Source: Acidiphilium rubrum (GTDB taxonomy: Bacteria; Pseudomonadota; Alphaproteobacteria; Acetobacterales; Acetobacteraceae). From it: a stretch of 43,537 bases of DNA. Below, piece after piece: positions 8,200-16,817 of the stretch (position 1 is the first letter of the stretch; each line of letters starts with the position of its first letter). The stretch is taken from the NCBI RefSeq assembly GCF_900156265.1, contig NZ_FTNE01000001.1, positions 14,402 to 57,938 of the forward strand. The letters run 5' to 3'. The notes under the pieces are model-generated. The model did no database searches. It was not told where the DNA came from and saw nothing but the letters and a program-made list of their open reading frames with translations. A program made the position numbers and the translations under genes.

Positions 8200-9063
8200 A
8201 TGACCGACATGTGGGTGAACGAAACCCTCTACCCCTACTGGGGCCAGCGCTTCCGCGTCACGCGCGAACTTGCACGCACCAAAAGCGACTTCCAGGACAT
8301 CGCGATCGTCGAAACCGAATTCCACGGCCGCGTCATGCTGCTAGACGGCGTGGTGCAAATCACCGAGTCCGATGAATTCGTCTACCAGGAAATGCTCGCC
8401 CACGTGCCGCTTCTGGCCCATGGCGATGCGAAATCCGTCCTGATCATCGGCGCCGGCGACGGCGGCGTGCTCAAGCGCGTGCTGATGCACAAATCGGTCG
8501 CCAAAGCCGTCATGGTCGAAATCGACGGCGAGGTGATCCGCCTCTCGAAGGAGTTCCTCCCCGCCATCGGCGGCGATGCCTGGACCGACAAGCGCGCCGA
8601 TGTCATCGTCGGCGACGGTATCGACTACGTCAAACGCGCGCCGGATGCGAGCTTCGATGTCATCATCGTCGATTCGACCGACCCGATCGGCGTCGGCGAA
8701 GTCCTGTTCACCGATGAGTTCTATCAAAACTGCGCCCGCATCCTGACCGATCGCGGCCTCATCGTGAACCAGTGCGGCGTCCCCTTCATGCAGGCCGACG
8801 AACTGCGCGAAACCTCCGCCCGCCGCGGCAATTTCTTCCCCCACGTCACCGCCTACATCGCCGCCGTCCCCACCTATGTCGGCGGCTACATGACGCTGGG
8901 ATGGGCCGGCAAGGACGCGGCCCTCACCACACTGTCGATCGAAACGATCACCGAACGCGCAAAATCCGCCGGCATCCTGGGCACCACGAGCTACTGGTCG
9001 CCCCAAATCCACGTCGCCGCCTTCTGGCTGCCGCCCTATATCGCGAAGCATCTGCCAGCCTGA
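8200..9063 (+). CDS. speE: Spermidine synthase (polyamine aminopropyltransferase)
   Basis: A 287-aa cytoplasmic enzyme that transfers the aminopropyl group from decarboxylated AdoMet to putrescine. The nucleotide motif GAGDGG covers residues 84-89. VVQITESDEFVYQEML and IIVDSTDPIGVGEVLF are family blocks that bind putrescine and the methylthioadenosine moiety. Length and start (ATG with GGAGTG upstream) are normal. It lies 70 bp after speD, across a terminator-like hairpin, so the two genes may be differentially expressed. Confidence 0.95.
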   Translation: MTDMWVNETLYPYWGQRFRVTRELARTKSDFQDIAIVETEFHGRVMLLDGVVQITESDEFVYQEMLAHVPLLAHGDAKSVLIIGAGDGGVLKRVLMHKSVAKAVMVEIDGEVIRLSKEFLPAIGGDAWTDKRADVIVGDGIDYVKRAPDASFDVIIVDSTDPIGVGEVLFTDEFYQNCARILTDRGLIVNQCGVPFMQADELRETSARRGNFFPHVTAYIAAVPTYVGGYMTLGWAGKDAALTTLSIETITERAKSAGILGTTSYWSPQIHVAAFWLPPYIAKHLPA

Positions 9064-9168
9064 GCCGGATCGACCCACCCGGCCATCGCGTCATAAAAGA
9101 TTCATGATCAGGGGCTTTTTTCGCCGGCCCGGTTCGGTCATGGCTAACGCGATAATCAGGAGGGTTTG

Positions 9169-11106
9169 ATGCGCCTACGCGACCGGTTGATTTCGACAGT
9201 GTTGGCCTCCGGCATGGTGATGCCGGGTTTTGCCACGGCCGGCGTGACCGCGCCGATCCCCACCGCGGCACGACCCTACGTGGTCGCCGCCGGTCATGAG
9301 CCGCATGTGTCGGCGGCGCAGATGGCCTCACTGCTCCGCCACCACATCAAATACGTGTTCGTGCTGTATCAGGAAAATCGCTCATTCGATTCCTATTTCG
9401 GCACCTATCCGGGGGCGGATGGGCTGTATTCGCAACCTGCCGCACAGACGCCAGGTTTGACGCAAAAGATCATCGGCGTCTCCGGCAAGGTCGAGACGAT
9501 CCAGCCCTTCACGATCGGACCGGCCCAGTTCGCGGCCGACACGGACGACATCGATCATTCCCACCCCATCATGTTCGCGAAAATGCATATCGTGAACGGC
9601 CACGCCGAAATGAATCATTTCGCACTGGGCGAAGAGCGGAAATACTGGAAATCCGGCCCGACCCCCTCGCTCAAGGCCAAGCAGATGGGCGAACTCGCGA
9701 TGGCGCACGAGGATTGCAACACCATCCCCATCCTATGGCGCTACGCCGACCGCTTCGTGCTGATGGATCACATGTTCCAGGACATGGTCGGACCCTCGAC
9801 GCCGGGTAATCTCTCGATCTTCGCGGCCCAGACCGGGCTGACGCAATGGGCCTTGCATCCGAACGAGGCATGGAAGCAGGTGAACAAGCCGGGCGACCCG
9901 GTCGATTCCGATATCGACCCGCTCTGGGGCTCGCGCGAAGACCCGTTCCAGCACAAGATGGTACCCTACAACCCGCGCGACTACGCGCACGATGGGCCGG
10001 GCAAGGTGCAGCTCAACCAGACCTACGCAACCGTGGCCCTGACCACCGCGGGCAACACCATCAAGGCCAAGACCAGCCACGACCTCGACCCCAAGCCCGA
10101 CCTCGCGGACGTCGCCAAGGACATCTCCTTCATCCAGCGGCTCGACCGGCACAAAGTGGCGTGGCGCTGGTTCGAGGAAGGCTTCTCCAGCCTGCCGGCA
10201 GCCAATAATCTCGGCCCGAAGGACGCCGATGGTGTGCACGCCTCCTACATCACCCATCACAACGGCCCGCAATACTTCGGCTATATCGCGAATAACCCGA
10301 AAATGACCGCCGATATGGGCGGGCTGCGCGCGTTCTTCAGCGCGGTCAAAGGCGGCACCCTGCCGGCGGAAGGCGGCGTGTTCTACGTCAAAGGCGGCTA
10401 CCGCAACGGCTTCGGCTTGAAACCGACCGACCCCAACGCCGCCGTGCAAAAGAAGTTCCTCGGCGATGACGATCACCCCGGCTACTCCGATGCACAGATC
10501 AGCGAGGCCATGCTGGCGCGCGCGGTCAACACCATCGCGTCGAGCAAATACTGGGCGCATGCGGCCATCATCATCACCTGGGATGATTCGGAAGGCGATT
10601 ACGACCATGTTCCGCCGCCGGAACTCGCGACCGCGCCGGATGGCACGGTCCTGAGCGATGGGCCGCGCGTGCCGTTCCTGGTGATCTCACCCTACGCCAA
10701 GGTGCACGCGATTTCGCACGCCGTCGGCAACCAGGCCTCGGTGGTCAAGTTCGTCGATGCCGTGTTCAACCTGCCGCCCCTGGCCACGCTGCCGGATGAA
10801 CAAAAGGGCCGCGCGATCGGCCGGAAACAATTCCACCAGACATATATGGGACCGTTCGATGCCGAAACGCCGGATGTGACCAATCTGGTCTCCGCCTTCG
10901 ATCCCGCCCGGCTCGAGGGCAAGGCCAAACCGCTGCCGGCATCCTACGCCATGGTGCCCGACAGTTGGACGACCGCGCTGCCGGCCACGACGGGCGCGGA
11001 TTGCAAAATGATCGGCCTGGTCCCGACCAATGTGCAATTGCATATCCCCAATGTCATCCCGCCGGGGTTCAATGCTCGGCCAAAGACCAATCCTGGGGTG
11101 GGGTGA
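9169..11106 (+). CDS. Secreted phosphoesterase (phospholipase C/acid phosphatase family)
   Basis: A 645-aa exported hydrolase of the PF04185 phosphoesterase family. A signal peptide ends near Ala24. The catalytic-region motif ENRSFD is at 69-74 in YVFVLYQENRSFDSYFGTY, and ITWDDSEGDYDHVPPP near the C-terminal third supplies further metal or phosphate ligands. The ATG at 9169 has AGGAGG five bases upstream; a TTG one codon earlier is less likely. Substrate (phospholipid, sphingomyelin or phosphomonoester) cannot be told from sequence. It appears to be a single-gene unit followed by a hairpin repeat. Confidence 0.87.
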   Translation: MRLRDRLISTVLASGMVMPGFATAGVTAPIPTAARPYVVAAGHEPHVSAAQMASLLRHHIKYVFVLYQENRSFDSYFGTYPGADGLYSQPAAQTPGLTQKIIGVSGKVETIQPFTIGPAQFAADTDDIDHSHPIMFAKMHIVNGHAEMNHFALGEERKYWKSGPTPSLKAKQMGELAMAHEDCNTIPILWRYADRFVLMDHMFQDMVGPSTPGNLSIFAAQTGLTQWALHPNEAWKQVNKPGDPVDSDIDPLWGSREDPFQHKMVPYNPRDYAHDGPGKVQLNQTYATVALTTAGNTIKAKTSHDLDPKPDLADVAKDISFIQRLDRHKVAWRWFEEGFSSLPAANNLGPKDADGVHASYITHHNGPQYFGYIANNPKMTADMGGLRAFFSAVKGGTLPAEGGVFYVKGGYRNGFGLKPTDPNAAVQKKFLGDDDHPGYSDAQISEAMLARAVNTIASSKYWAHAAIIITWDDSEGDYDHVPPPELATAPDGTVLSDGPRVPFLVISPYAKVHAISHAVGNQASVVKFVDAVFNLPPLATLPDEQKGRAIGRKQFHQTYMGPFDAETPDVTNLVSAFDPARLEGKAKPLPASYAMVPDSWTTALPATTGADCKMIGLVPTNVQLHIPNVIPPGFNARPKTNPGVG

Positions 11107-11123
11107 GGGCAGGGGAGGGAAGC

Positions 11124-11156
11124 GCTCCTTTTTTGTAAAAAAGGAGCAAAAAACTT
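11124..11156 (+). repeat. T-stem/A-stem hairpin repeat, copy 3
   Basis: GCTCCTTTTTT (11124-11134) pairs with AAAAAAGGAGC (11137-11147), followed by AAAAAACTTTTC. The stem base is CTCC/GGAG here, against CTTC/GAAG in other copies, so both sides changed together. It lies downstream of the phosphoesterase gene. Confidence 0.82.
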
Positions 11157-11225
11157 TTCGACTGTGGTTGGCGGGGGTTGGGCTGCCCTCTTGATCGATC
11201 CTGCGGGTGGTGCGATTCGAGCGCC

Positions 11226-12008
11226 ATGGATCTGAATTTCTCGGAAGCCGAAATCGCCCGCTACTCGCGCCACATCCTCCTGCGCGAAGTGGGCGGCACC
11301 GGTCAGGCCCGGCTGCGGGCGACATCCGTGCTGATCATCGGCGCCGGCGGCCTCGGCAGTCCGGCGGCGCTGTATCTTGCAGCCGCCGGCATCGGCCGCA
11401 TCGGCATCGTCGATCACGACGTGCTGGAACTCTCCAACCTCCAGCGCCAGATCGCGCACACCATGGCCGGCATCGGGCGCGCCAAGGTGGCCAGCGCGGC
11501 GGCGGCGATGCGGGCGATCAACCCGGACATCATCGTCACCCCGATCGAGGCGCGGGTCGACGCGGCAAGCACCAACGCGCTGATCGCCGATTACGACATC
11601 GTGCTCGACGGTACCGATAATTTCGAAACACGGTTCCTGGTCGCCGATGCCTGCGTGCAGGCGCGCAAAACACTGGTCTCGGCGGCGGTCCTGCGGTTCG
11701 AAGGCCAGATTTCCACCTTCAAGCCGCACGCCGGAGCCGACTTGCCGTGCTACCGCTGCCTCTACCCCGAAGCGCCCCCCGCCGGCATGGTGCCAAGCTG
11801 TTCCGAAGCCGGCGTGCTCGGCCCGGTCACCGGCGTCATGGGCACCCTCCAGGCGGTGGAGGCGATGAAGGAAAGCCTCGGCATCGGCACCGGTCTCGCC
11901 GGCCGCCTGTTGCTGTGGGACGCGCTGGACATGCGCTTCCGCATGATCGCCGTGCCACGCGACCCCGATTGTCCGGTATGTGGATTTTCCGGCCCGTCCC
12001 ATGCGTAA
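11226..12008 (+). CDS. moeB: Molybdopterin-synthase adenylyltransferase / ThiF-family E1-like enzyme
   Basis: A 260-aa enzyme predicted to adenylate the C-terminal glycine of the small sulfur carrier MoaD (or ThiS). The ATP-binding GAGGLGSP covers residues 39-46, followed by RQIAHT and the conserved Asp131 in DGTDN. Zinc ligands are C175/C178 (CYRC) and C249/C252 (CPVC), and the SCSEAGVLGP loop carries Cys192. The ATG at 11226 gives the canonical N-terminus (FSEAEIARYSRHI); the frame extends upstream to 11178 without family-like sequence. MoeB and ThiF are hard to separate by sequence, and no moaD or thiS lies nearby. The stop overlaps the next gene (ATGCGTAA). Confidence 0.87.
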   Translation: MDLNFSEAEIARYSRHILLREVGGTGQARLRATSVLIIGAGGLGSPAALYLAAAGIGRIGIVDHDVLELSNLQRQIAHTMAGIGRAKVASAAAAMRAINPDIIVTPIEARVDAASTNALIADYDIVLDGTDNFETRFLVADACVQARKTLVSAAVLRFEGQISTFKPHAGADLPCYRCLYPEAPPAGMVPSCSEAGVLGPVTGVMGTLQAVEAMKESLGIGTGLAGRLLLWDALDMRFRMIAVPRDPDCPVCGFSGPSHA

Positions 12009-12525
12009 CGCCCGCGCCGCGATCCTGCCGATCCTGGTCCTGACCCTGGCAGCCTGGCACGCGCCGAACCCCGGTTCTGGCCCCGGCCCCGCCAAAGGCA
12101 GCGCAACCGGCTGGCCGGTGCCGCGCTTCGAGAGTTTCCGGTCCGATCAAATCTATATGCGCGCCGGCCCCGGCTTTCAGTACCCGATCGTCTGGGTCTA
12201 TCACCGGTTCGACCTGCCGGTGGAAATCACCGGCGAGTTCAACGTCTGGCGCCACGTCGTCGCCCCGGATGGCGGCACCGGCTGGGTGCACGAAGCCCTG
12301 CTGCACGGCGTGCGCAGCTTCATCGTCACCGGCGGCCGCCACACCATGCGCACAGCACCCGACCCCACGGCGGCACCGGTCGCCTATCTCGACAAAGGCG
12401 TGATCGGCATGATCACCGCCTGCCAGCCGGACGCCACCTGGTGCGCGGTCGAAGCCGGCCATCGGCGCGGCTATCTGCCGCGCGCCGATTTCTGGGGCAG
12501 TTTCGCCGGCGAGGCGATAAAATAA
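12001..12525 (+). CDS. Exported SH3-domain protein (SH3_4/DUF1058 type)
   Basis: A 174-aa protein with an N-terminal signal or membrane segment (about residues 5-20) and two SH3-like repeats of the alphaproteobacterial SH3_4 type. The first contains YMRAGPGFQYPIVWVY and the second HTMRTAPDPTAAPVAYLDKG. Such domains are thought to bind peptidoglycan or act in the envelope; no specific role is established here. Its start overlaps the moeB stop by 8 bp, so the two are probably co-translated although not obviously related in function. The frame also opens at 11980 inside moeB, which I consider spurious. Confidence 0.83.
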   Translation: MRNARAAILPILVLTLAAWHAPNPGSGPGPAKGSATGWPVPRFESFRSDQIYMRAGPGFQYPIVWVYHRFDLPVEITGEFNVWRHVVAPDGGTGWVHEALLHGVRSFIVTGGRHTMRTAPDPTAAPVAYLDKGVIGMITACQPDATWCAVEAGHRRGYLPRADFWGSFAGEAIK

Positions 12526-12582
12526 TCCGACTTGTCCACAGAAAACTGCCTCCATCCCCTTAACAATATGTTGAGTAGGATT

Positions 12583-12613
12583 GGTTGATAGACTACTCTA
12601 TATTGTATCAACC
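12583..12613. promoter_or_regulatory. Inverted repeat just upstream of gcrA
   Basis: GGTTGATA (12583-12590) and TATCAACC (12606-12613) are perfect 8-bp inverted repeats with a 15-bp AT-rich spacer. They end two bases before the ribosome-binding GAGGA of gcrA. A weak -35/-10 pair (TTGAGT at 12571, TACTCT at 12594, 17-bp spacing) overlaps it. It could be an operator, possibly autoregulatory, or a 5' UTR hairpin. Confidence 0.5.
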
Positions 12614-12627
12614 ATGAGGACATGGCG

Positions 12628-13170
12628 ATGGATTGGACAGACGACGCGATCATACGGCTTCGGAGTTTGTGGGACGAGGGCTTGTCCACCGCCGAGATCG
12701 GCCGGCGCCTGGGCATCTCGAAAAATGCCGTCGTCGGCAAGGCGCACCGGCTCGACCTGCCGGCCCGGCCCTCACCGATCCGGCGCGATCCCGCAACGCT
12801 GAGCGCGCCGCGCGAGCCGGCACCGCGCCGGGTCTCCGGCCCGACGCTGCCATCGCTGGCCGAGCCATCAGCCGCGCCGGTCATCCCGGCGCCACCCGCG
12901 GCCGTCACGCCGAAACCCGAGGTCTTGCCGGTCGCCGCGGTCACCGCCCCGCCAGTCAACCGCCCGGCCCGCCCCTCGCTGGTGGCCGCCATGACCGCCC
13001 CCATCCGCCTGGCACCCCGTGCGCCGGCCTGCTGCTGGCCGATCGGCGAGCCGGGTACCGCGACCTTCCGCTTCTGCGGCGATCCGGCGTTGAACAACAA
13101 GCCCTATTGTGGCCCCCACGCCGACATCGCCTATGTTCGCGTGCGCGATCGGCGTGAGGATGTGGCCTGA
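12628..13170 (+). CDS. gcrA: GcrA cell-cycle regulator
   Basis: A 180-aa sigma-70-associated cell-cycle transcription factor found in alphaproteobacteria, where it acts with CcrM methylation at GANTC. The N-terminal helix-turn-helix starts MDWTDDAI and continues WDEGLSTAEIGRRLGISKNAVVGKAHRL. A Pro/Ala-rich linker spans about 50-125. The C-terminal block CCWPIGEPGTATFRFCG with PYCGPHADIAY is the conserved GcrA tail. I chose 12628 rather than the ATG two codons earlier because GAGGA at 12616-12620 is seven bases from it and the protein then begins like its family. A striking inverted repeat lies immediately upstream. Confidence 0.95.
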   Translation: MDWTDDAIIRLRSLWDEGLSTAEIGRRLGISKNAVVGKAHRLDLPARPSPIRRDPATLSAPREPAPRRVSGPTLPSLAEPSAAPVIPAPPAAVTPKPEVLPVAAVTAPPVNRPARPSLVAAMTAPIRLAPRAPACCWPIGEPGTATFRFCGDPALNNKPYCGPHADIAYVRVRDRREDVA

Positions 13171-13325
13171 GATAGGTCCGATGTTCGCATGCCCTACTTG
13201 CATGCGAGCCCCGCATCCCCCACAACAAGCAGCGTAGTTACGAAAATGTGACGTCTCTGCTGGCGGCTGAATTTCGGGGAGCCGATCAGGCAGGGCTCGG
13301 GGACTGACAGGAGCACCGTGCGTTC

Positions 13326-14006
13326 ATGAGCGAAACTTTCAAGACGGCTTCGGCCGATCCGCTTGCGGCGCGCGGTAGTTTGGACGCCGATGCCGTTCGC
13401 GCCGCCTATCGCCGCTGGGCTGGCGTTTACGATGCAGTGTTCGGCGCCATCTCCGCCCCCGCCCGCCGCGCCGCTGTTGCAGCGGTCAACCAGGCGCAAG
13501 GCACGGATGTGCTGGAAGTCGGGGTTGGCACCGGCCTTGCGCTGCCACTGTACCTACGCGAAAAACGCATCACGGGCATCGATCTTTCAGCCGAAATGCT
13601 CGATCGCGCCCGCATCCGCGTGCGCCAGCAAAACCTCACCAATGTCGATCATCTGCTCGAACTCGATGCCGAGGATACCGGCTTTGAAACCGGCCGGTTC
13701 GATATCGCGGTCGCCATGTTCGTCGCCTCGGTCGTGCCCAACCCGCGCAAATTGGCCGAGGAACTGCGCCGCGTGGTGCGGCCCGGCGGCACGATCCTGT
13801 TCGTCAACCATTTCGCCGCCGATGGCGGGCCGGTCGCCTGGGTCGAACGCGCCATGGCGCCGGCCTCGCGCGCGCTGGGCTGGCACCCGGATTTCGCGAT
13901 CGACCGGCTGATCGCGCCGGACGAAGCGGTCGGCCTGACTGCCCGCCCGATGCGCCCGTTCGGCCTGTTCCGCCTGGTCTCGATGGTGAACGCCGCACCG
14001 GCCTGA
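13326..14006 (+). CDS. pmtA: SAM-dependent methyltransferase, PmtA-like (phosphatidylethanolamine N-methyltransferase)
   Basis: A 226-aa class I methyltransferase. An N-terminal YRRWAGVYDAVFG segment is followed by motif I DVLEVGVGTGLALPLY at about 60-75, GIDLSAEMLDRAR, and a VVRPGGTILFVNHF motif. The order and the Y-D-x-x-FG start match Rhodobacter-type PmtA, which methylates phosphatidylethanolamine toward phosphatidylcholine. Other class I methyltransferases (UbiE-like) are possible. AGGAG lies 12 bases before the ATG, a slightly long spacing. It stands alone between gcrA and the cytochrome oxidase operon. The 155-bp gap upstream holds no gene. Confidence 0.7.
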   Translation: MSETFKTASADPLAARGSLDADAVRAAYRRWAGVYDAVFGAISAPARRAAVAAVNQAQGTDVLEVGVGTGLALPLYLREKRITGIDLSAEMLDRARIRVRQQNLTNVDHLLELDAEDTGFETGRFDIAVAMFVASVVPNPRKLAEELRRVVRPGGTILFVNHFAADGGPVAWVERAMAPASRALGWHPDFAIDRLIAPDEAVGLTARPMRPFGLFRLVSMVNAAPA

Positions 14007-14195
14007 CGCCGCGTTGCCAGCAACCACGTCGCCGCGCGGTCACGCCTTGATCCTGTCGGCACGGTGATATATCAACATTTGCGAATGCGCGTGGCGTTTA
14101 TGTAACCCGCGTGTTAGTCTCAGGAAACCGACCCTATAAATGGACCCTATCGGCCGAGGCGAGCCCGGCCCGCAGCAACGGAATTGGCGGAATTG

Positions 14196-15134
14196 ATGAA
14201 GCAATCGACTAAATATGGTCTCCTTGCCCTGGGCCTGATCGCCGCCGCCGCTGCTGCGCACCCCGCGCTTGCCGCTACGTTTCCCAAAAACAGCGCCGGC
14301 TTCCCGATCCACGCACCGCAACCCTGGGAATGGTGGTTCCAGCCGGCCTCCAGCCCGATCCAGAAGAGCATCGACTGGATGATGCAGTTCGTGCTGTGGA
14401 TCATGTTCGGTGTCGTGCTGCTGGTCGCGGGATTGCTGGCTTACATCGTCGTCAAGTTCCGTGCCTCGGTTCACCCGGTCCCCTCGACCACGACGCACAA
14501 CACGTTGATCGAAGTGATATGGACCGTCGCACCGGCCCTGCTGCTGATCGTGATTTTCGTCCCCTCGCTCAACATGATCTTTCAGCAATCGGACTATAAA
14601 CATCCGTACATGACGGTGAAAGTCACCGGCCATCAATGGTATTGGGAATATCAATATCTCGGCGCCAAGGGGGTCGATTTCACCTCCTACCCGATCCCGC
14701 CCAACCAGTTGAAGCCCGGCGAAATCAAGCAATTGTCGGTCGATCACCCGCTGGTGGTCCCGGCCAACCAGAAAATCGTGTTCCAGATCACCAGCGGCGA
14801 CGTGCTGCACTCGTTCTTCATCCCCTCGCTCGGCGTCCAGCGCTACGCGATTCCCGGGCAATACTGGCATCAATGGACCAAGATCGACGCGCCGGGCATC
14901 TATTACGGCGAGTGCAACCAGATCTGCGGCATGAACCACGATAATATGCCGATCGAGATTGTTGCCCTGCCAATGGCGCAATTCCAGGCCTGGCTCACCG
15001 AAGCCAAGGCCGATGCCGCGCAGGGCGACGTCCCGCCGGTCCACAAATACGAAGTCCTGGCCGAGGCCGCAGCCGCAAAAGCCGCATCGATCGCGCAGCC
15101 GCACCTTGCGCTCGCCAGCAACGCATCGAATTGA
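14196..15134 (+). CDS. coxB: Cytochrome c oxidase subunit II
   Basis: A 312-aa CuA-bearing subunit of an aa3-type oxidase. A signal peptide ends near residue 26, two membrane helices follow, then a periplasmic cupredoxin domain with HQWYWEYQY. The CuA ligands C240, C244, H248 and M251 are in GECNQICGMNHDNM. The ATG at 14196 has GGCGG upstream; a TTG four codons earlier is possible. First gene of an operon continuing through coxA, ctaB, coxC and surf1. The 189-bp gap before it probably holds the promoter, and I see a perfect TGATATATCA palindrome at 14065-14074 but no clear -35/-10. Confidence 0.95.
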   Translation: MKQSTKYGLLALGLIAAAAAAHPALAATFPKNSAGFPIHAPQPWEWWFQPASSPIQKSIDWMMQFVLWIMFGVVLLVAGLLAYIVVKFRASVHPVPSTTTHNTLIEVIWTVAPALLLIVIFVPSLNMIFQQSDYKHPYMTVKVTGHQWYWEYQYLGAKGVDFTSYPIPPNQLKPGEIKQLSVDHPLVVPANQKIVFQITSGDVLHSFFIPSLGVQRYAIPGQYWHQWTKIDAPGIYYGECNQICGMNHDNMPIEIVALPMAQFQAWLTEAKADAAQGDVPPVHKYEVLAEAAAAKAASIAQPHLALASNASN

Positions 15135-15173
15135 GAGTTCTATGAATTCCGTCTCCATCATCCGCCAGGGGTC

Positions 15174-16778
15174 ATGACCATGTCCGCGACCGCGCTTCAC
15201 GACGATCACGCCGCCCACAGCCATCAGCAGCCCGGCTTCTTCCGCCGTTGGGTGATGAGCACGAACCACAAGGATATCGGCACGCTCTACATCACCTGGG
15301 CGATCATCGCCGGGATCGAGGGTGGCGTGCTCTCCATGATCATGCGCGCGCAATTGGCCGAACCGGGCAACACGCTGATCACCAACGGCGCGGCCTGGAA
15401 CGCGATCGTCACCTCCCACGGCCTGCTGATGATCTTCTTTCTCGTCATGCCCGCGCTGATCGGCGGTTTCGGCAACTGGATGGTGCCGATGATGATCGGT
15501 GCACCGGACATGGCGTTCCCGCGCCTCAACAACATGAGCTTCTGGTTCCTGTTCATGGGGTTCATTTTCGTCAACCTCGGCCTGCTGGTCGGCGTCGGCT
15601 CCGGCATCGGGTGGACGCTGTATCCGCCGCTGTCCGACATCACCTATTCGCCCGGCCCGGCGGTCGATTTCACGCTGTTCTCGCTCCATCTGGCCGGTAT
15701 CTCCTCGCTGCTCGGCGCGATCAACTTCATCGCCACCATCCTGAATATGCGCGCACCCGGCATGACGATGCATAAAATGCCACTGTTCGTCTGGTCGATC
15801 CTCGTCACCGCCTTCCTGCTGCTGCTCGCCATTCCGGTCCTCGCCGGCGCCATCACCATGCTCATCATGGACCGCAATTTCGGCACCTCGTTCTTCGAGC
15901 CAGCCGGCGGCGGCGACCCGGTGCTGTTCCAGCATCTGTTCTGGTTCTTCGGCCATCCCGAAGTCTACATCATGATCCTGCCGGCCTTCGGCATCGTCAG
16001 CCACGTGGTGTCCACCTTCTCGAAAAAGCCGATCTTCGGCTACCTCGGCATGGTCTACGCCATGGTCGCGATCGGCTTCGTCGGCTTCGTGGTCTGGGCG
16101 CATCACATGTTCGTCTCGGGTATCTCGATGGACAGCAAAGTCTATTTCGAGGCCGCAACCCTGGTCATCGCGGTGCCGACCGGTGTGAAAGTGTTCTCCT
16201 GGATCGCAACCATGTGGGGCGGCTCGGTCGAGTTGAAGACGCCGATGCTCTGGGCGATCGGCTTCATCTTCATGTTCGTGGTCGGCGGCGCCACCGGCGT
16301 GGTGCTCGCCAACGCCGGCCTCGATACCGAACTCCACAACACCTACTTCGTCATCGCGCATTTCCACTACGTGCTGTCGATGGGCTCGGTGTTCGCGATC
16401 TTCGCCGGCTTCTATTATTGGATCGGCAAAATGTACGGCCAGCAGTACAACGAAACCCTCGGCAAGCTGCATTTCTGGCTGTTCTTCATCGGCGTCAACC
16501 TCACCTTCTTCCCGCAGCATTTCCTCGGCCTCGCCGGCATGCCGCGCCGCTACCCCGACTACCCGACCGCGTTCGCCGGCTGGAACTACGTCTCCTCGGT
16601 GGGTGCCATCGTGTCGGGCGTCAGCACGCTGGTGTTCTTCGTGATCCTGTTCAAAATCTTCACCGGCAAACAGAAACTCGCCGCCAACTATTGGGGCGAT
16701 GGTGCCACGACGCTGGAATGGACCGTGCCGTCCCCCGCGCCGCACCATACGTTCGAAGACGTGCCGGTGATCCGCTGA
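15174..16778 (+). CDS. coxA: Cytochrome c oxidase subunit I
   Basis: A 534-aa catalytic heme a/a3-CuB subunit. It contains the [11 protein letters not shown] start, the HPEVY motif with the His-Tyr cross-link pair, the adjacent VWAHHMF CuB histidines, and the HFHYVLSMG heme ligands near the C-terminus. Length is normal. An ATG at 15180 is an alternative with better spacing from AGGGG (15167-15171). The ATG at 15174 overlaps the stop of an 11-codon open frame (15142-15177, ATGA), which could couple its translation to a leader peptide. Operon with coxB, ctaB and coxC. Confidence 0.96.
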   Translation: MTMSATALHDDHAAHSHQQPGFFRRWVMSTNHKDIGTLYITWAIIAGIEGGVLSMIMRAQLAEPGNTLITNGAAWNAIVTSHGLLMIFFLVMPALIGGFGNWMVPMMIGAPDMAFPRLNNMSFWFLFMGFIFVNLGLLVGVGSGIGWTLYPPLSDITYSPGPAVDFTLFSLHLAGISSLLGAINFIATILNMRAPGMTMHKMPLFVWSILVTAFLLLLAIPVLAGAITMLIMDRNFGTSFFEPAGGGDPVLFQHLFWFFGHPEVYIMILPAFGIVSHVVSTFSKKPIFGYLGMVYAMVAIGFVGFVVWAHHMFVSGISMDSKVYFEAATLVIAVPTGVKVFSWIATMWGGSVELKTPMLWAIGFIFMFVVGGATGVVLANAGLDTELHNTYFVIAHFHYVLSMGSVFAIFAGFYYWIGKMYGQQYNETLGKLHFWLFFIGVNLTFFPQHFLGLAGMPRRYPDYPTAFAGWNYVSSVGAIVSGVSTLVFFVILFKIFTGKQKLAANYWGDGATTLEWTVPSPAPHHTFEDVPVIR

Positions 16779-16817
16779 GCGGATCATCCGGGACGAATAA
16801 CGGATTGGATCGTCTGA

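Noticed and set aside
14065-14074. TGATATATCA palindrome upstream of coxB as an operator
   Set aside because: Perfect but short and AT-only in its centre; no matching FNR, RegA or other consensus and no promoter that would place it.
14040-16787. 915-codon minus-strand open frame opposite coxB and coxA
   Set aside because: Its Asp/Glu/His/Arg-rich, low-complexity translation is the antisense of two clear oxidase genes in a high-GC codon context.
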